Below the pieces are notes generated by a model, which saw only the letters and a list, made by a program, of their open reading frames with translations, ran no database searches and was not told the DNA's origin. Made by a program: the position numbers and the translations under genes. Source: DAOPKN01 sp035391225 (lineage in GTDB: Bacteria; Thermotogota; Thermotogae; MWEM01). From it: a stretch of DNA of 19,449 nt. This document shows positions 1-6,429 of this stretch, piece after piece. The stretch spans positions 1 to 19,449 of the forward strand of contig DAOPKN010000040.1 of assembly GCA_035391225.1 (NCBI GenBank), given 5' to 3'. The first letter of the stretch is position 1, and each line of letters begins with the position of its first letter.

Positions 1-2
1 TC

Positions 3-128
3 GGAGTCGTTCTCACCGGGCAGGAGGCGCAAGAGGGCTATGCGTTGCTGCAAGAACCCCTCGAAACCGAACTCTCCGAGGAAGAACTGGCACAGCTTGC
101 CGGGGGGTTTCGAACGGACTCGAAGTAG
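3..128 (+). CDS. C-terminal fragment of an unrecognised protein (cut by window start)
   Basis: An open frame enters from the left edge and runs 41 codons to a TAG stop at 126-128. The visible tail begins GVVLTGQEAQEGYALL and ends GGFRTDSK; it is acidic and looks helical (ELSEEELAQLAGGF). It has no recognisable motif, so I assign no family. It converges on the carotenoid operon; between them (129-202) there is a T7 run and C/G-rich sequence but no convincing hairpin. The frame is supported by its in-frame stop, protein-like composition and the absence of any competing gene here. Confidence 0.6.
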   Translation, partial: GVVLTGQEAQEGYALLQEPLETELSEEELAQLAGGFRTDSK

Positions 129-202
129 GTTTCTCCGCCCTTGTACCGCTGCCCCCCCAGTGTGGTTTTTTTCCCCGGGCTTTTTCTCGTGGTGGGGGTT
201 GC

Positions 203-1765
203 TCAATTCCCCCCCAACATGCGCAGCAGGGCCTTGCGGTCGGTTTTCCCCGACGGAGTCAGCGGAAACTGCTCCAGCCGGAGGAACTTCGTGGGAATCG
301 CGGGGATTTTGTGCACCAGGTAGCGGATGAACTCCTCCGGTGCGATCTCCCTGCGGGCCACGTAGAAAAGAGCGATGCGCCCGCCCGCGGGGTCGTTCTC
401 CGCATCCGCCCGGGTCAGCACGGCGCAACTCTGCTGCACATCTGCCATCCCCAGTACCGCATTTTCGATTTCCCCTGGTTCGATGCGCAAGCCGAGGAAC
501 TTGATCTGGAAATCCTTTCGCCCCAGGAAAAGGAGCTCACCGTGTTCGTTCCACATCCCCAGGTCCCCCGTGCGGTAAATGGTTTGGGGAAAATGGGGGT
601 TGGTGGGGTTTTGCACGAACACTTCTCCCGTTTTTCCCGGGTTGTTCCAGTAGCCCGGGGAAAGGCAACTACCACGTACGCAGATCTCCCCCTCTTCCCC
701 CAATCCGGCAAGCCGGTCCTGCTCGTCGAGCAGCAGGATCTCCGTGTTGGCGCACGCCTTCCCAATGGGCAAGGGCTCTTCGTCGGAAAAGCCGCGATCC
801 ACCACGTAGCAACTGCAGGCATCGGTGATTTCCGTGGGGCCATACAGGTTGGCGAACAACACGTTTGGCAACGTTTTCCTCCAGTAGTTGAGTGCGCGGT
901 TGGGCATCACCTCCCCGCAAAACAGAACGTGCGTCAGGAAACGCGGTACCTGCTGGTCAAAGGCCCTTTCTCCCGCAAGCCACTTGAGGTAGAACGGCAC
1001 CCAGAACACGAAGTTCACCCGGTTTCGGTTCAAGAAATCCAGCCAGGTTCCCGGGTTCTTGCGCTCCGGGGTGGAAGGGAAGATCACCATTTTGGCGCCG
1101 GTGGAAAGCATGAGGTAGATGTCGAGGATGGAATTGTCGAACGAGAAATTGGTGGCGCTGCCGAGCACGAAGTCCGCGTTCACGCCAAAAAACGCCCGCG
1201 CCCAATCGATGTAGTCGATCACGCCACGGTGCGTGATCACCACACCCTTTGGCACACCCGTGGAACCCGAGGTGTACATCACGTACACCGGGTCGGTGTC
1301 CAGCCTCTTTCCGGCCAGCGCCCGGAAAAAAGCTTCTTCGCTCTCGTCGGGCGGGTTGCTTTGCACGACATCCTCGAGCAGCACGATTTTCCGAAGCGGA
1401 ACACCGTTTTTCACCAGGCTCGGCACGTTTTCCAGGTCGGTCACGATCCACTCCGGTTGCAGGTTTTGGAGCACTTTCTGGATCCAGGAAAAGGGGTACT
1501 TGGTGGGAACCGGAACGTAGAAATCGCCGGAATACAGCGCCCCCATCATGGCCGAGATGCACCGTGAATCGCTGGGCAGGTACAACAAGATGGGACGGGG
1601 TGGCCTTGTTTGCTGCCCACCGTTGCCGTGGAAAACGCGCGCCAATTGCAAGGCCTCACGCTGCACGTCGCAAAAACGCACCTCTCTCTTGTCGTCCTGC
1701 AACGCAACCTTTTGGGGCATATGCTCCAGGCGTTCCCAAAGGTACTCCAACACGTTGCGCTGCAT
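203..1765 (-). CDS. DltA-like stand-alone amino-acid adenylation enzyme (AMP-forming)
   Basis: The 520-aa protein belongs to the ANL superfamily, which activates a carboxylate with ATP to an acyl-adenylate. Core motifs are in order: the phosphate-binding loop YTSGSTGVPKG (164-174), NLYGPTE (306-312), YRTGDL (397-402), the hinge region GRKDFQIKFLGLRIEPGEIE (415-434) and PSGKTDRKAL with the conserved Lys507 (504-513). FDNS (209-212) places Asp at the position that in NRPS and DltA domains contacts the substrate alpha-amino group, so an amino acid is the likely substrate. The ATG at 1765 follows AAGGAGGGG, which overlaps the stop of the preceding gene; 14 nt separate the two genes. A longer frame exists upstream but would overlap that gene by about 170 nt. 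No carrier protein, condensation domain or DltB-like gene is visible. Last gene of the carotenoid operon. Family is certain; DltA orthology and substrate are inference. Confidence 0.88.
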   Translation of the reverse strand: MQRNVLEYLWERLEHMPQKVALQDDKREVRFCDVQREALQLARVFHGNGGQQTRPPRPILLYLPSDSRCISAMMGALYSGDFYVPVPTKYPFSWIQKVLQNLQPEWIVTDLENVPSLVKNGVPLRKIVLLEDVVQSNPPDESEEAFFRALAGKRLDTDPVYVMYTSGSTGVPKGVVITHRGVIDYIDWARAFFGVNADFVLGSATNFSFDNSILDIYLMLSTGAKMVIFPSTPERKNPGTWLDFLNRNRVNFVFWVPFYLKWLAGERAFDQQVPRFLTHVLFCGEVMPNRALNYWRKTLPNVLFANLYGPTEITDACSCYVVDRGFSDEEPLPIGKACANTEILLLDEQDRLAGLGEEGEICVRGSCLSPGYWNNPGKTGEVFVQNPTNPHFPQTIYRTGDLGMWNEHGELLFLGRKDFQIKFLGLRIEPGEIENAVLGMADVQQSCAVLTRADAENDPAGGRIALFYVARREIAPEEFIRYLVHKIPAIPTKFLRLEQFPLTPSGKTDRKALLRMLGGN

Positions 1766-1779
1766 CGTGGACCCCTCCT

Positions 1780-2580
1780 TCACTCCATTGCGGCCAAAGC
1801 CACGATGATGCCTGCCAGAAGCGAGCTGGTGAAATTCACCACGTTGTTTTCCACCCAGGGCCATCCCCGTACCCTTTTCCAGCGTTGCCCGTTTTGGGGC
1901 TTGCTCTCGCTGAGTGTGCCGTCGTCCTTGCGGTACAACACTTGCACCCAAGCTCCCAGGAGACTATCGGCAAAGCATCCCAGGAAACCTCCGAAGCCAA
2001 TCCAAGCAATGCGGGAAAGCGCAAGACGGGCACCACCTTCCCAACCCATGGGAAGCGGTAGCAGGGCGACAAGGGCAATCAACAGCGCGCCGCCCGCGGA
2101 GGCAAGTGTTCCCGGCACGCTCACCGCCCCGGATTGGCCCGGCGAAACCCTCTGGAAGGAGCGCAGCGATACCGGCCGCCCCCTCCACAGCGTCCCCAGT
2201 TCCGTCGCCCAGGTATCCGCGTTGCACGAAGCGATGGCAGCACCCGCCGCAGCCAGCCAGGGACTCCAGCCGGTCAACCAGAAGAGTACGCCAAAAAGCG
2301 CCATGGGAAGCCCGTTGGCCACCACCTGCACGGGAGTACGTCGGGCACCTTTCGCGGTTCCCGAGCGCTTGGCTCCACGGATTCGTTGGTTGCGCGAAGT
2401 GAGAAGCGAGGAAGAAACCAGGAACGCCAACAGAAGGCACCACCCCCACCATCCCGTGGTGAGTGCAATCACGCTTCCGAGCAAGAAGGCCGCAACGTTT
2501 CCCGGCAAGGTCAAGAAACCTGCCAGCTGCGACAGCCCCACCATGACCAGGTTCAAACCCAGCGCCCATATCCCGCTCAT
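1780..2580 (-). CDS. DUF92/TMEM19-family membrane protein, VTE6-like polyprenyl-phosphate kinase
   Basis: A 266-aa polytopic membrane protein. DUF92 hallmarks: GARRTPVQVVANG (78-90), ADTWATELG (121-129), PGQSGAVSVPGTLAS (147-161), FADSLLGA (203-210) and NNVVNF (245-250). The plant and cyanobacterial members studied (VTE6) phosphorylate phytyl-phosphate to phytyl-diphosphate. The partner enzyme, a VTE5-like kinase, is encoded directly upstream, so the pair matches a two-step alcohol-to-diphosphate pathway. The start is set by an ATGA overlap with the upstream stop, behind GGGAGGG; an ATG ten codons earlier lacks this arrangement. Given phytoene synthase in the same operon, the substrate may be geranylgeranyl-phosphate rather than phytyl-phosphate (inference). 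Family assignment is strong, catalytic role moderate. Confidence 0.85.
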   Translation of the reverse strand: MSGIWALGLNLVMVGLSQLAGFLTLPGNVAAFLLGSVIALTTGWWGWCLLLAFLVSSSLLTSRNQRIRGAKRSGTAKGARRTPVQVVANGLPMALFGVLFWLTGWSPWLAAAGAAIASCNADTWATELGTLWRGRPVSLRSFQRVSPGQSGAVSVPGTLASAGGALLIALVALLPLPMGWEGGARLALSRIAWIGFGGFLGCFADSLLGAWVQVLYRKDDGTLSESKPQNGQRWKRVRGWPWVENNVVNFTSSLLAGIIVALAAME

Positions 2581-3287
2581 GCAAGCCCTCCCGCCATCCA
2601 GCAAAGCCATCCAAAGAATGCCGAAACCACGAAAGGCACCGAGAGGTTATCGAAGCCGTACGGAGTGATCGCTTCCACCAGCGTGGCCACCAGTGCGCTG
2701 AGCAACATGATACCCACGCAACCAAGCGCACCCGCCCCTTGCCAAGCGCCCCCGGGCCAGGCAAAGCCCAGCAGCAAGAACACCCCCAGGCTGATGCAGA
2801 ACATCGTGAGCGAACCTTCCACGCTTTTGCGCGACTTTCCCACTTGGAAGAAACGTTTTCCCCACTTCTGTCCCACCACGGCGGCAAGACCATCGCCGAA
2901 ACCCATGGCCAGCGCACCGGTGCTCCCCACAAGGGGGTTTTGTACGAGCAACCCGTTCCACCAGGTGAGCATGGCCAAAAGCCCCATGGAAAGGGGAAAG
3001 TACACCGTACCCAGGTCAGCCTTCCCTTGCCCCCTCTCCATACCCTGGAACACTCCCTTGCGGTAGGAAACGAAGTTGAGCACCGAGAACAGCAACAGCG
3101 GAACGGAAAAGAACCAGTGGGAGCGAATGGTGAGCAGGGCAAGGATCCAGGAGTTGGACACCCCCACGTGCACGAGCTTGCGGCTGCCCTCTACCCCCAG
3201 CACACCCCTTTTCTTCAGCCATCCCGAAACACCCAGAACGCCAAATACCCACGCGGTGATCAAAATCACACCCGGTATGTCGCGCAA
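2577..3287 (-). CDS. VTE5/dolichol-kinase-family polyprenol (phytol/geranylgeraniol) kinase
   Basis: A 236-aa integral membrane protein with about six to seven hydrophobic segments and the motifs of the phytol/dolichol kinase family: SRKLVHVG (35-42), DLGTVYFPLS (91-100), MGFGDGLAAVVGQKWGK (128-144), KSVEGSLTMF (154-163) and the C-terminal TPYGFDNLSVP (208-218). Characterised members phosphorylate phytol, geranylgeraniol or dolichol with a nucleoside triphosphate, usually CTP. I chose the TTG at 3287 because GGGAGGGG lies 5 nt upstream, just after the cruF stop; a GTG at 3269 is too far from that SD, and an ATG at 3338 would overlap cruF by 38 nt. The 3' end overlaps the DUF92 gene by ATGA. 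In this operon it could salvage geranylgeraniol for carotenoid synthesis. Confidence 0.83.
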   Translation of the reverse strand: MRDIPGVILITAWVFGVLGVSGWLKKRGVLGVEGSRKLVHVGVSNSWILALLTIRSHWFFSVPLLLFSVLNFVSYRKGVFQGMERGQGKADLGTVYFPLSMGLLAMLTWWNGLLVQNPLVGSTGALAMGFGDGLAAVVGQKWGKRFFQVGKSRKSVEGSLTMFCISLGVFLLLGFAWPGGAWQGAGALGCVGIMLLSALVATLVEAITPYGFDNLSVPFVVSAFFGWLCWMAGGLA

Positions 3288-3300
3288 GCAAACCCCTCCC

Positions 3301-3969
3301 CTACAGGATAGAAACCAGGAAGAAAACCACCTGGGCAAGCAGCAGGTAGGCAGGCAGGCGGCTTTTCGCTCCCTGCAGCGCTCCCCATTTCAGCCCCCAG
3401 AAGGCGAGCAACGAGCCAGCCACCCACCAGGTGAGGTAATTCTGGAAGGGCACGTGCCCCTGCCATTGCCAGTACCCCAGGTGAATCGCCGCGGGTTCCA
3501 TCACCAGGTCGAAGGCCACCATGATGCCACCAATGGCTGCCGCGTGCGCCACGTCGTTCTTCGGGGAAAGGTGCACCAGCTGCAGAAGCGAGTGGGCCCC
3601 CAGAAGCACAAGAACCCACGCGAACCCGATCGAAACCGGTACCGCCAAAAGCTGCAACCCCAATCCCCCGGAGTAGGTGTACTCTCCAAACGGGAAACCC
3701 GTGTGCACGCCAACCCCTTCCAGGAAAAAACCCGCCAGTCCACTGCCAAAACACCAAAGAAGCAGGCGAATACGCCGAGATGCTTCGCTGGAAACCGCGG
3801 CGAAACCTACCGCCACAAGCGTCAACAGGATAAGCATCGGGGAGGCCATCACGAGCATCAGGGACGGGTTCCATTCGATCCGGTTGAACACCCCCCCAAC
3901 CACCAGGAAAAACAGGAAGGCGAGGGGGAGCACCACCTGTTCCACCAGATCCCTTCGCGTGCGCTTCAC
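3301..3969 (-). CDS. cruF: CruF-type carotenoid 1',2'-hydratase (DUF422 family)
   Basis: A 222-aa membrane protein of the carotenoid biosynthesis family PF04240, which includes CruF of gamma-carotene/myxoxanthophyll synthesis and the bisanhydrobacterioruberin hydratase of haloarchaea. These add water across the terminal double bond of an acyclic psi end. Signature regions: FFLEGVGVHTGFPFGEYTY (81-99), the hydrophobic PVSIGFAWVLVLLGAHS (111-127), DLVMEPAA (154-161) and YWQW (167-170). Acidic residues E84, D154 and E158 lie in these conserved blocks. The GTG start at 3969 lies 4 nt after the crtI stop; no later ATG would keep the first membrane helix. With CrtB and CrtI next door and no cyclase in view, a hydroxylated acyclic carotenoid is the likely product. 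Confidence 0.85.
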   Translation of the reverse strand: MKRTRRDLVEQVVLPLAFLFFLVVGGVFNRIEWNPSLMLVMASPMLILLTLVAVGFAAVSSEASRRIRLLLWCFGSGLAGFFLEGVGVHTGFPFGEYTYSGGLGLQLLAVPVSIGFAWVLVLLGAHSLLQLVHLSPKNDVAHAAAIGGIMVAFDLVMEPAAIHLGYWQWQGHVPFQNYLTWWVAGSLLAFWGLKWGALQGAKSRLPAYLLLAQVVFFLVSIL

Positions 3970-3973
3970 CTTG

Positions 3974-5461
3974 TTACCGCCCTTCCAAAGCGTTTTGAAC
4001 CTTCTTGGCCACGATCTCGGCGGCAATCACCACCATGGGCATCCCCACCCCCGGGTGCACGTAATGCCCGGCAAAGTAAAGATTGTCCACCTTCTTGCTG
4101 CGGTTCGCGGGACGCCCGGAAGCGGTTTGGCGAAGGGTGTGCGCGGGTCCAAAAGCCGAACCCCGAAGCGCGTGGAAATCCTGCTGGAAATCCCGGATGG
4201 TCAAGCATTCTTTTTGCTCGACCATATTCCCCAATGATTGACCCATCAACGTGCTGCTGTGCTCGAGCAAAATGTCCTCCATTTTCTGCCGGTTCGCGGG
4301 GGTATCTTCAAGCCCCGGGGCGATGGGCACCAGGAAATCCACCGCTTCCTTGCCCTCGGGCGCCAGGGTGGGATCGTCCGCGCTCTGAATGGAGATGTAG
4401 TAGGAAAAGTGCTCGGGCCACTGCGCGTGGTCAAACACCTTGGAGAAGTGGTCTTCCCAGTCCATCTCCAGGAACAGGTTGTGGTGCCGGGCCTTTTCCA
4501 GCTTGCCGTTGAGCCCCAGGCACAACTTGAACACCCCCGGCGAAAGGACCATCTTGTCCCAGTACGATGCGGGGTAGGAGCGGTATTCCTCCCCAAGCAA
4601 CTGCTGTTCCACGTGTGCATAATCCGCGTTTGCAACCACCACGTCGGCCTCGAAGAAACCCTTCTGGCTCTTCACCCCAACGGCTTTTCCCCCACGCACT
4701 TCGATCGACTCCACCGGATGCTCCAGCAGCAACTCCACGCCGCTATCGCGGCACACGGTTTCGAATCCGTCCACCATCTTCTTCATTCCCCCCTCGGGGT
4801 ACCATACGCCACCCTGCAGGTCCACGTGCGAAAGCAGGGTGTACAACCCCGACAGGTTGAACGGGCTTCCCCCGATGAAGACGGTAGCAAACTCCAAGAT
4901 CCGCTTGATCTTCGTGTTGTCGAAGTACTTGCTCACCACCTTGTCGTAGCTGCCCAATGCCTTGAGCGCCTTGGACTTCACCGCGGACAGCAGCAGCTTT
5001 CCGTTCACGAAGTCCCACAACGAACTGATGTCCCGGTACAAGAAGTCTTTCATGGACATGTCGTACAACGAAGCAGCCTGCTGCAGGTATTCCTTGAGTG
5101 CCTGGAAACTTCCTGGTTCCAGCGATTCGAACAGTTCCTCGTTGGCGTCCAGCTCCGTGCGAATGTCCACGAATTCCTCCGGGGAAAAGAACACCCGGTA
5201 GGATGGGTCGAGGCGTTGCAAGTGGTACAGCTCGTCCACGTTTCGGTCAAACAGTCCGAAAAAGCGTTCGAACACCTCCGGCATGAAGTACCAGGATGGG
5301 CCCACGTCAAACCCAAACTCACCCAGCTCCAGGCGCCTGGCCCGTCCGCCCAACTGCCCGTTCTTTTCCAGAAGGCGAACCTCGTGTCCGTTCTTTGCCA
5401 GCAACGCGGCCACGGCAAGACCACCAAAACCACCACCGATCACCACGATCTTCTTCTTCAC
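3974..5461 (-). CDS. crtI: Phytoene desaturase-family FAD enzyme CrtI
   Basis: The 495-aa length is typical of bacterial CrtI. The N-terminus has a dinucleotide-binding fold (KKKIVVIGGGFGGLAVAALL, 2-21) followed by EKNGQLGGRARR and FGFDVGPSWY, as in CrtI-type desaturases. The C-terminal signature NLYFAGHYVHPGVGMPMVV (about 460-478) matches the bacterial phytoene dehydrogenase pattern. It would use FAD and an electron acceptor to insert conjugated double bonds into phytoene or another C30/C40 precursor; the number of desaturation steps cannot be read from sequence. The GTG start overlaps the crtB stop as GTGA, indicating translational coupling. A much longer frame upstream lies entirely over crtB and is rejected. 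Its stop is 4 nt before cruF. Confidence 0.93.
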   Translation of the reverse strand: MKKKIVVIGGGFGGLAVAALLAKNGHEVRLLEKNGQLGGRARRLELGEFGFDVGPSWYFMPEVFERFFGLFDRNVDELYHLQRLDPSYRVFFSPEEFVDIRTELDANEELFESLEPGSFQALKEYLQQAASLYDMSMKDFLYRDISSLWDFVNGKLLLSAVKSKALKALGSYDKVVSKYFDNTKIKRILEFATVFIGGSPFNLSGLYTLLSHVDLQGGVWYPEGGMKKMVDGFETVCRDSGVELLLEHPVESIEVRGGKAVGVKSQKGFFEADVVVANADYAHVEQQLLGEEYRSYPASYWDKMVLSPGVFKLCLGLNGKLEKARHHNLFLEMDWEDHFSKVFDHAQWPEHFSYYISIQSADDPTLAPEGKEAVDFLVPIAPGLEDTPANRQKMEDILLEHSSTLMGQSLGNMVEQKECLTIRDFQQDFHALRGSAFGPAHTLRQTASGRPANRSKKVDNLYFAGHYVHPGVGMPMVVIAAEIVAKKVQNALEGR

Positions 5462-6315
5462 TTCTCCCTCTCTCCCTTCCGGTTTGAAAATTGCGCAGCT
5501 AAGATGTTCCAGCTTCCCTGGAAAAGGATCCGCGTTTTGGACGGTTTGACCTTGCGCGCGTACACCACCAGCGGATTTTTCGCAATTGTCTTGGCCGTCC
5601 AGAAGTACATGTCCGAGGCGGTTTTCACCGGGATGCGGTAGCGCAACGGAAGAAAGCCGAAACCCTTCTCCGCTTGCCGTTGCCAACCCACGTACCGTTC
5701 CACCTCTCCACGGACCAGCGCTTCGAATGCCCGTGGTTTCTCCAGAGCCTGGGAACGCTCCAGCGAGCGCAACCCGTGTTTCTCCGAGAAAGCACGGGGA
5801 ATGTATTGCCTCCCCAGTTCCAAATCTTCCTGGATATCGCGAATGAAGTTGATGTACTGCATGGCACGTCCCAACATCTGCGCATAGGGAAACGAACGCG
5901 GGGGCAATTCCATCAGGTGCGCCATCATCAGCCCAATCACTTCCGCGGAGCCGTAGATGTATTCGAGTGTTTGGTCCAACGTTTCAAAAACCCGGGGAAA
6001 CAGGTCCATCTCCATGGAGTGAAAGAAGGCTTCCACCCAGTTGGGATCCATTTGAAACTGTTGCAAGAGCGAAACGAAACCGTCCACCACCTCGTTGGAG
6101 GTGCGTTCCCCCTCCAATGCCCGGTGAAAATCCTTCTTGAAAGCCTGCCAACCCGCCACGTCCTGGGGCAACGTATCCACGAAATCGTCCGCGGTGCGCA
6201 CGAAAGCATACAGAACCGTGACCCGCTGGCGCACGGCTGGGGGAAAAAAGCGCGTGCTATTGAAGTAGGTCCTGCTCCCCTTCTGGAAGATCTCGCGCAA
6301 CTCGCCTTGCTCCAA
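5458..6315 (-). CDS. crtB: Phytoene/squalene synthase-family enzyme CrtB
   Basis: A 285-aa trans-isoprenyl diphosphate synthase (head-to-head condensing). Motifs: GSRTYFNSTRFFP (13-25), the first aspartate-rich motif VRTADDFVD (39-47), YGSAEVIG (121-128) and the second motif INFIRDIQEDLELGRQYIP (155-173), which together bind the Mg-diphosphates. It would join two GGPP to phytoene, or two FPP if it is CrtM-like; CrtI and CruF next to it favour a carotenoid role. I chose the TTG at 6315 because AAGGGGGAGG lies 5 nt upstream; a GTG at 6348 in the same frame has no SD. It is the first gene of the six-gene operon, with about 115 nt to the divergent gene at 6430. Confidence 0.93.
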   Translation of the reverse strand: MEQGELREIFQKGSRTYFNSTRFFPPAVRQRVTVLYAFVRTADDFVDTLPQDVAGWQAFKKDFHRALEGERTSNEVVDGFVSLLQQFQMDPNWVEAFFHSMEMDLFPRVFETLDQTLEYIYGSAEVIGLMMAHLMELPPRSFPYAQMLGRAMQYINFIRDIQEDLELGRQYIPRAFSEKHGLRSLERSQALEKPRAFEALVRGEVERYVGWQRQAEKGFGFLPLRYRIPVKTASDMYFWTAKTIAKNPLVVYARKVKPSKTRILFQGSWNILAAQFSNRKGEREK

Positions 6316-6384
6316 CCAAACCTCCCCCTTTCTCTCCAATGTTACCACAATTCAACGGAAATGGGGGAACGAATGTCCGTTGGG

Positions 6385-6416
6385 AGTATAATAAAGTATC
6401 AAGTTTCTTTTAAGAA
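6385..6416 (-). promoter_or_regulatory. Possible promoter of the carotenoid operon
   Basis: On the minus strand TATTAT (6393-6388) lies 17 nt downstream of TTCTTA (6416-6411), and TATACT (6390-6385) overlaps it. The -35 is poor, so the call rests mainly on the -10 and its position about 70 nt upstream of the crtB start. It overlaps the -10 of the divergent gene. Confidence 0.35.
6387..6392 (+). promoter_or_regulatory. Possible -10 element for the 6430 gene
   Basis: A perfect TATAAT lies 37 nt upstream of the ATG at 6430. The matching -35 region (about 6363-6369) is G-rich and unlike the consensus, so an activator or a different sigma factor may be needed, or this may be chance. Confidence 0.35.
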
Positions 6417-6417
6417 A
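6404..6417. repeat. Perfect 6-bp inverted repeat upstream of the SD
   Basis: TTTCTT-TT-AAGAAA lies between the putative -10 and the SD of the gene at 6430, and also within the upstream part of the divergent crtB promoter. It could be an operator or a weak leader hairpin. It is AT-rich and short enough to occur by chance. Confidence 0.3.
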
Positions 6418-6429
6418 GGGGTTGAAAAA

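Noticed and set aside
129..202. Possible terminator between the first fragment and the carotenoid operon
   Set aside because: A T7 run and C/G blocks are present, but I found no stem of adequate length directly before the T-run on either strand.
311..1567. Long plus-strand open frame opposite the adenylation gene
   Set aside because: The minus strand over the same bases carries every ANL core motif in order, with a strong SD; the plus-strand frame has no family features and is a shadow of GC-rich coding DNA.
4238..5641. Long plus-strand open frame opposite crtI
   Set aside because: It is His/Val/Gln-rich with no domain, while the minus strand encodes a clear CrtI with both N- and C-terminal signatures.
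5462..5686. N-terminal extension of crtI
   Set aside because: It lies wholly within crtB; the GTGA overlap and the FAD-binding motif right after the GTG fix the start.
5674..6429. Upstream extension of the 6430 gene
   Set aside because: It overlaps crtB on the other strand, has no SD, and would place the obvious signal peptide in the middle of the protein.
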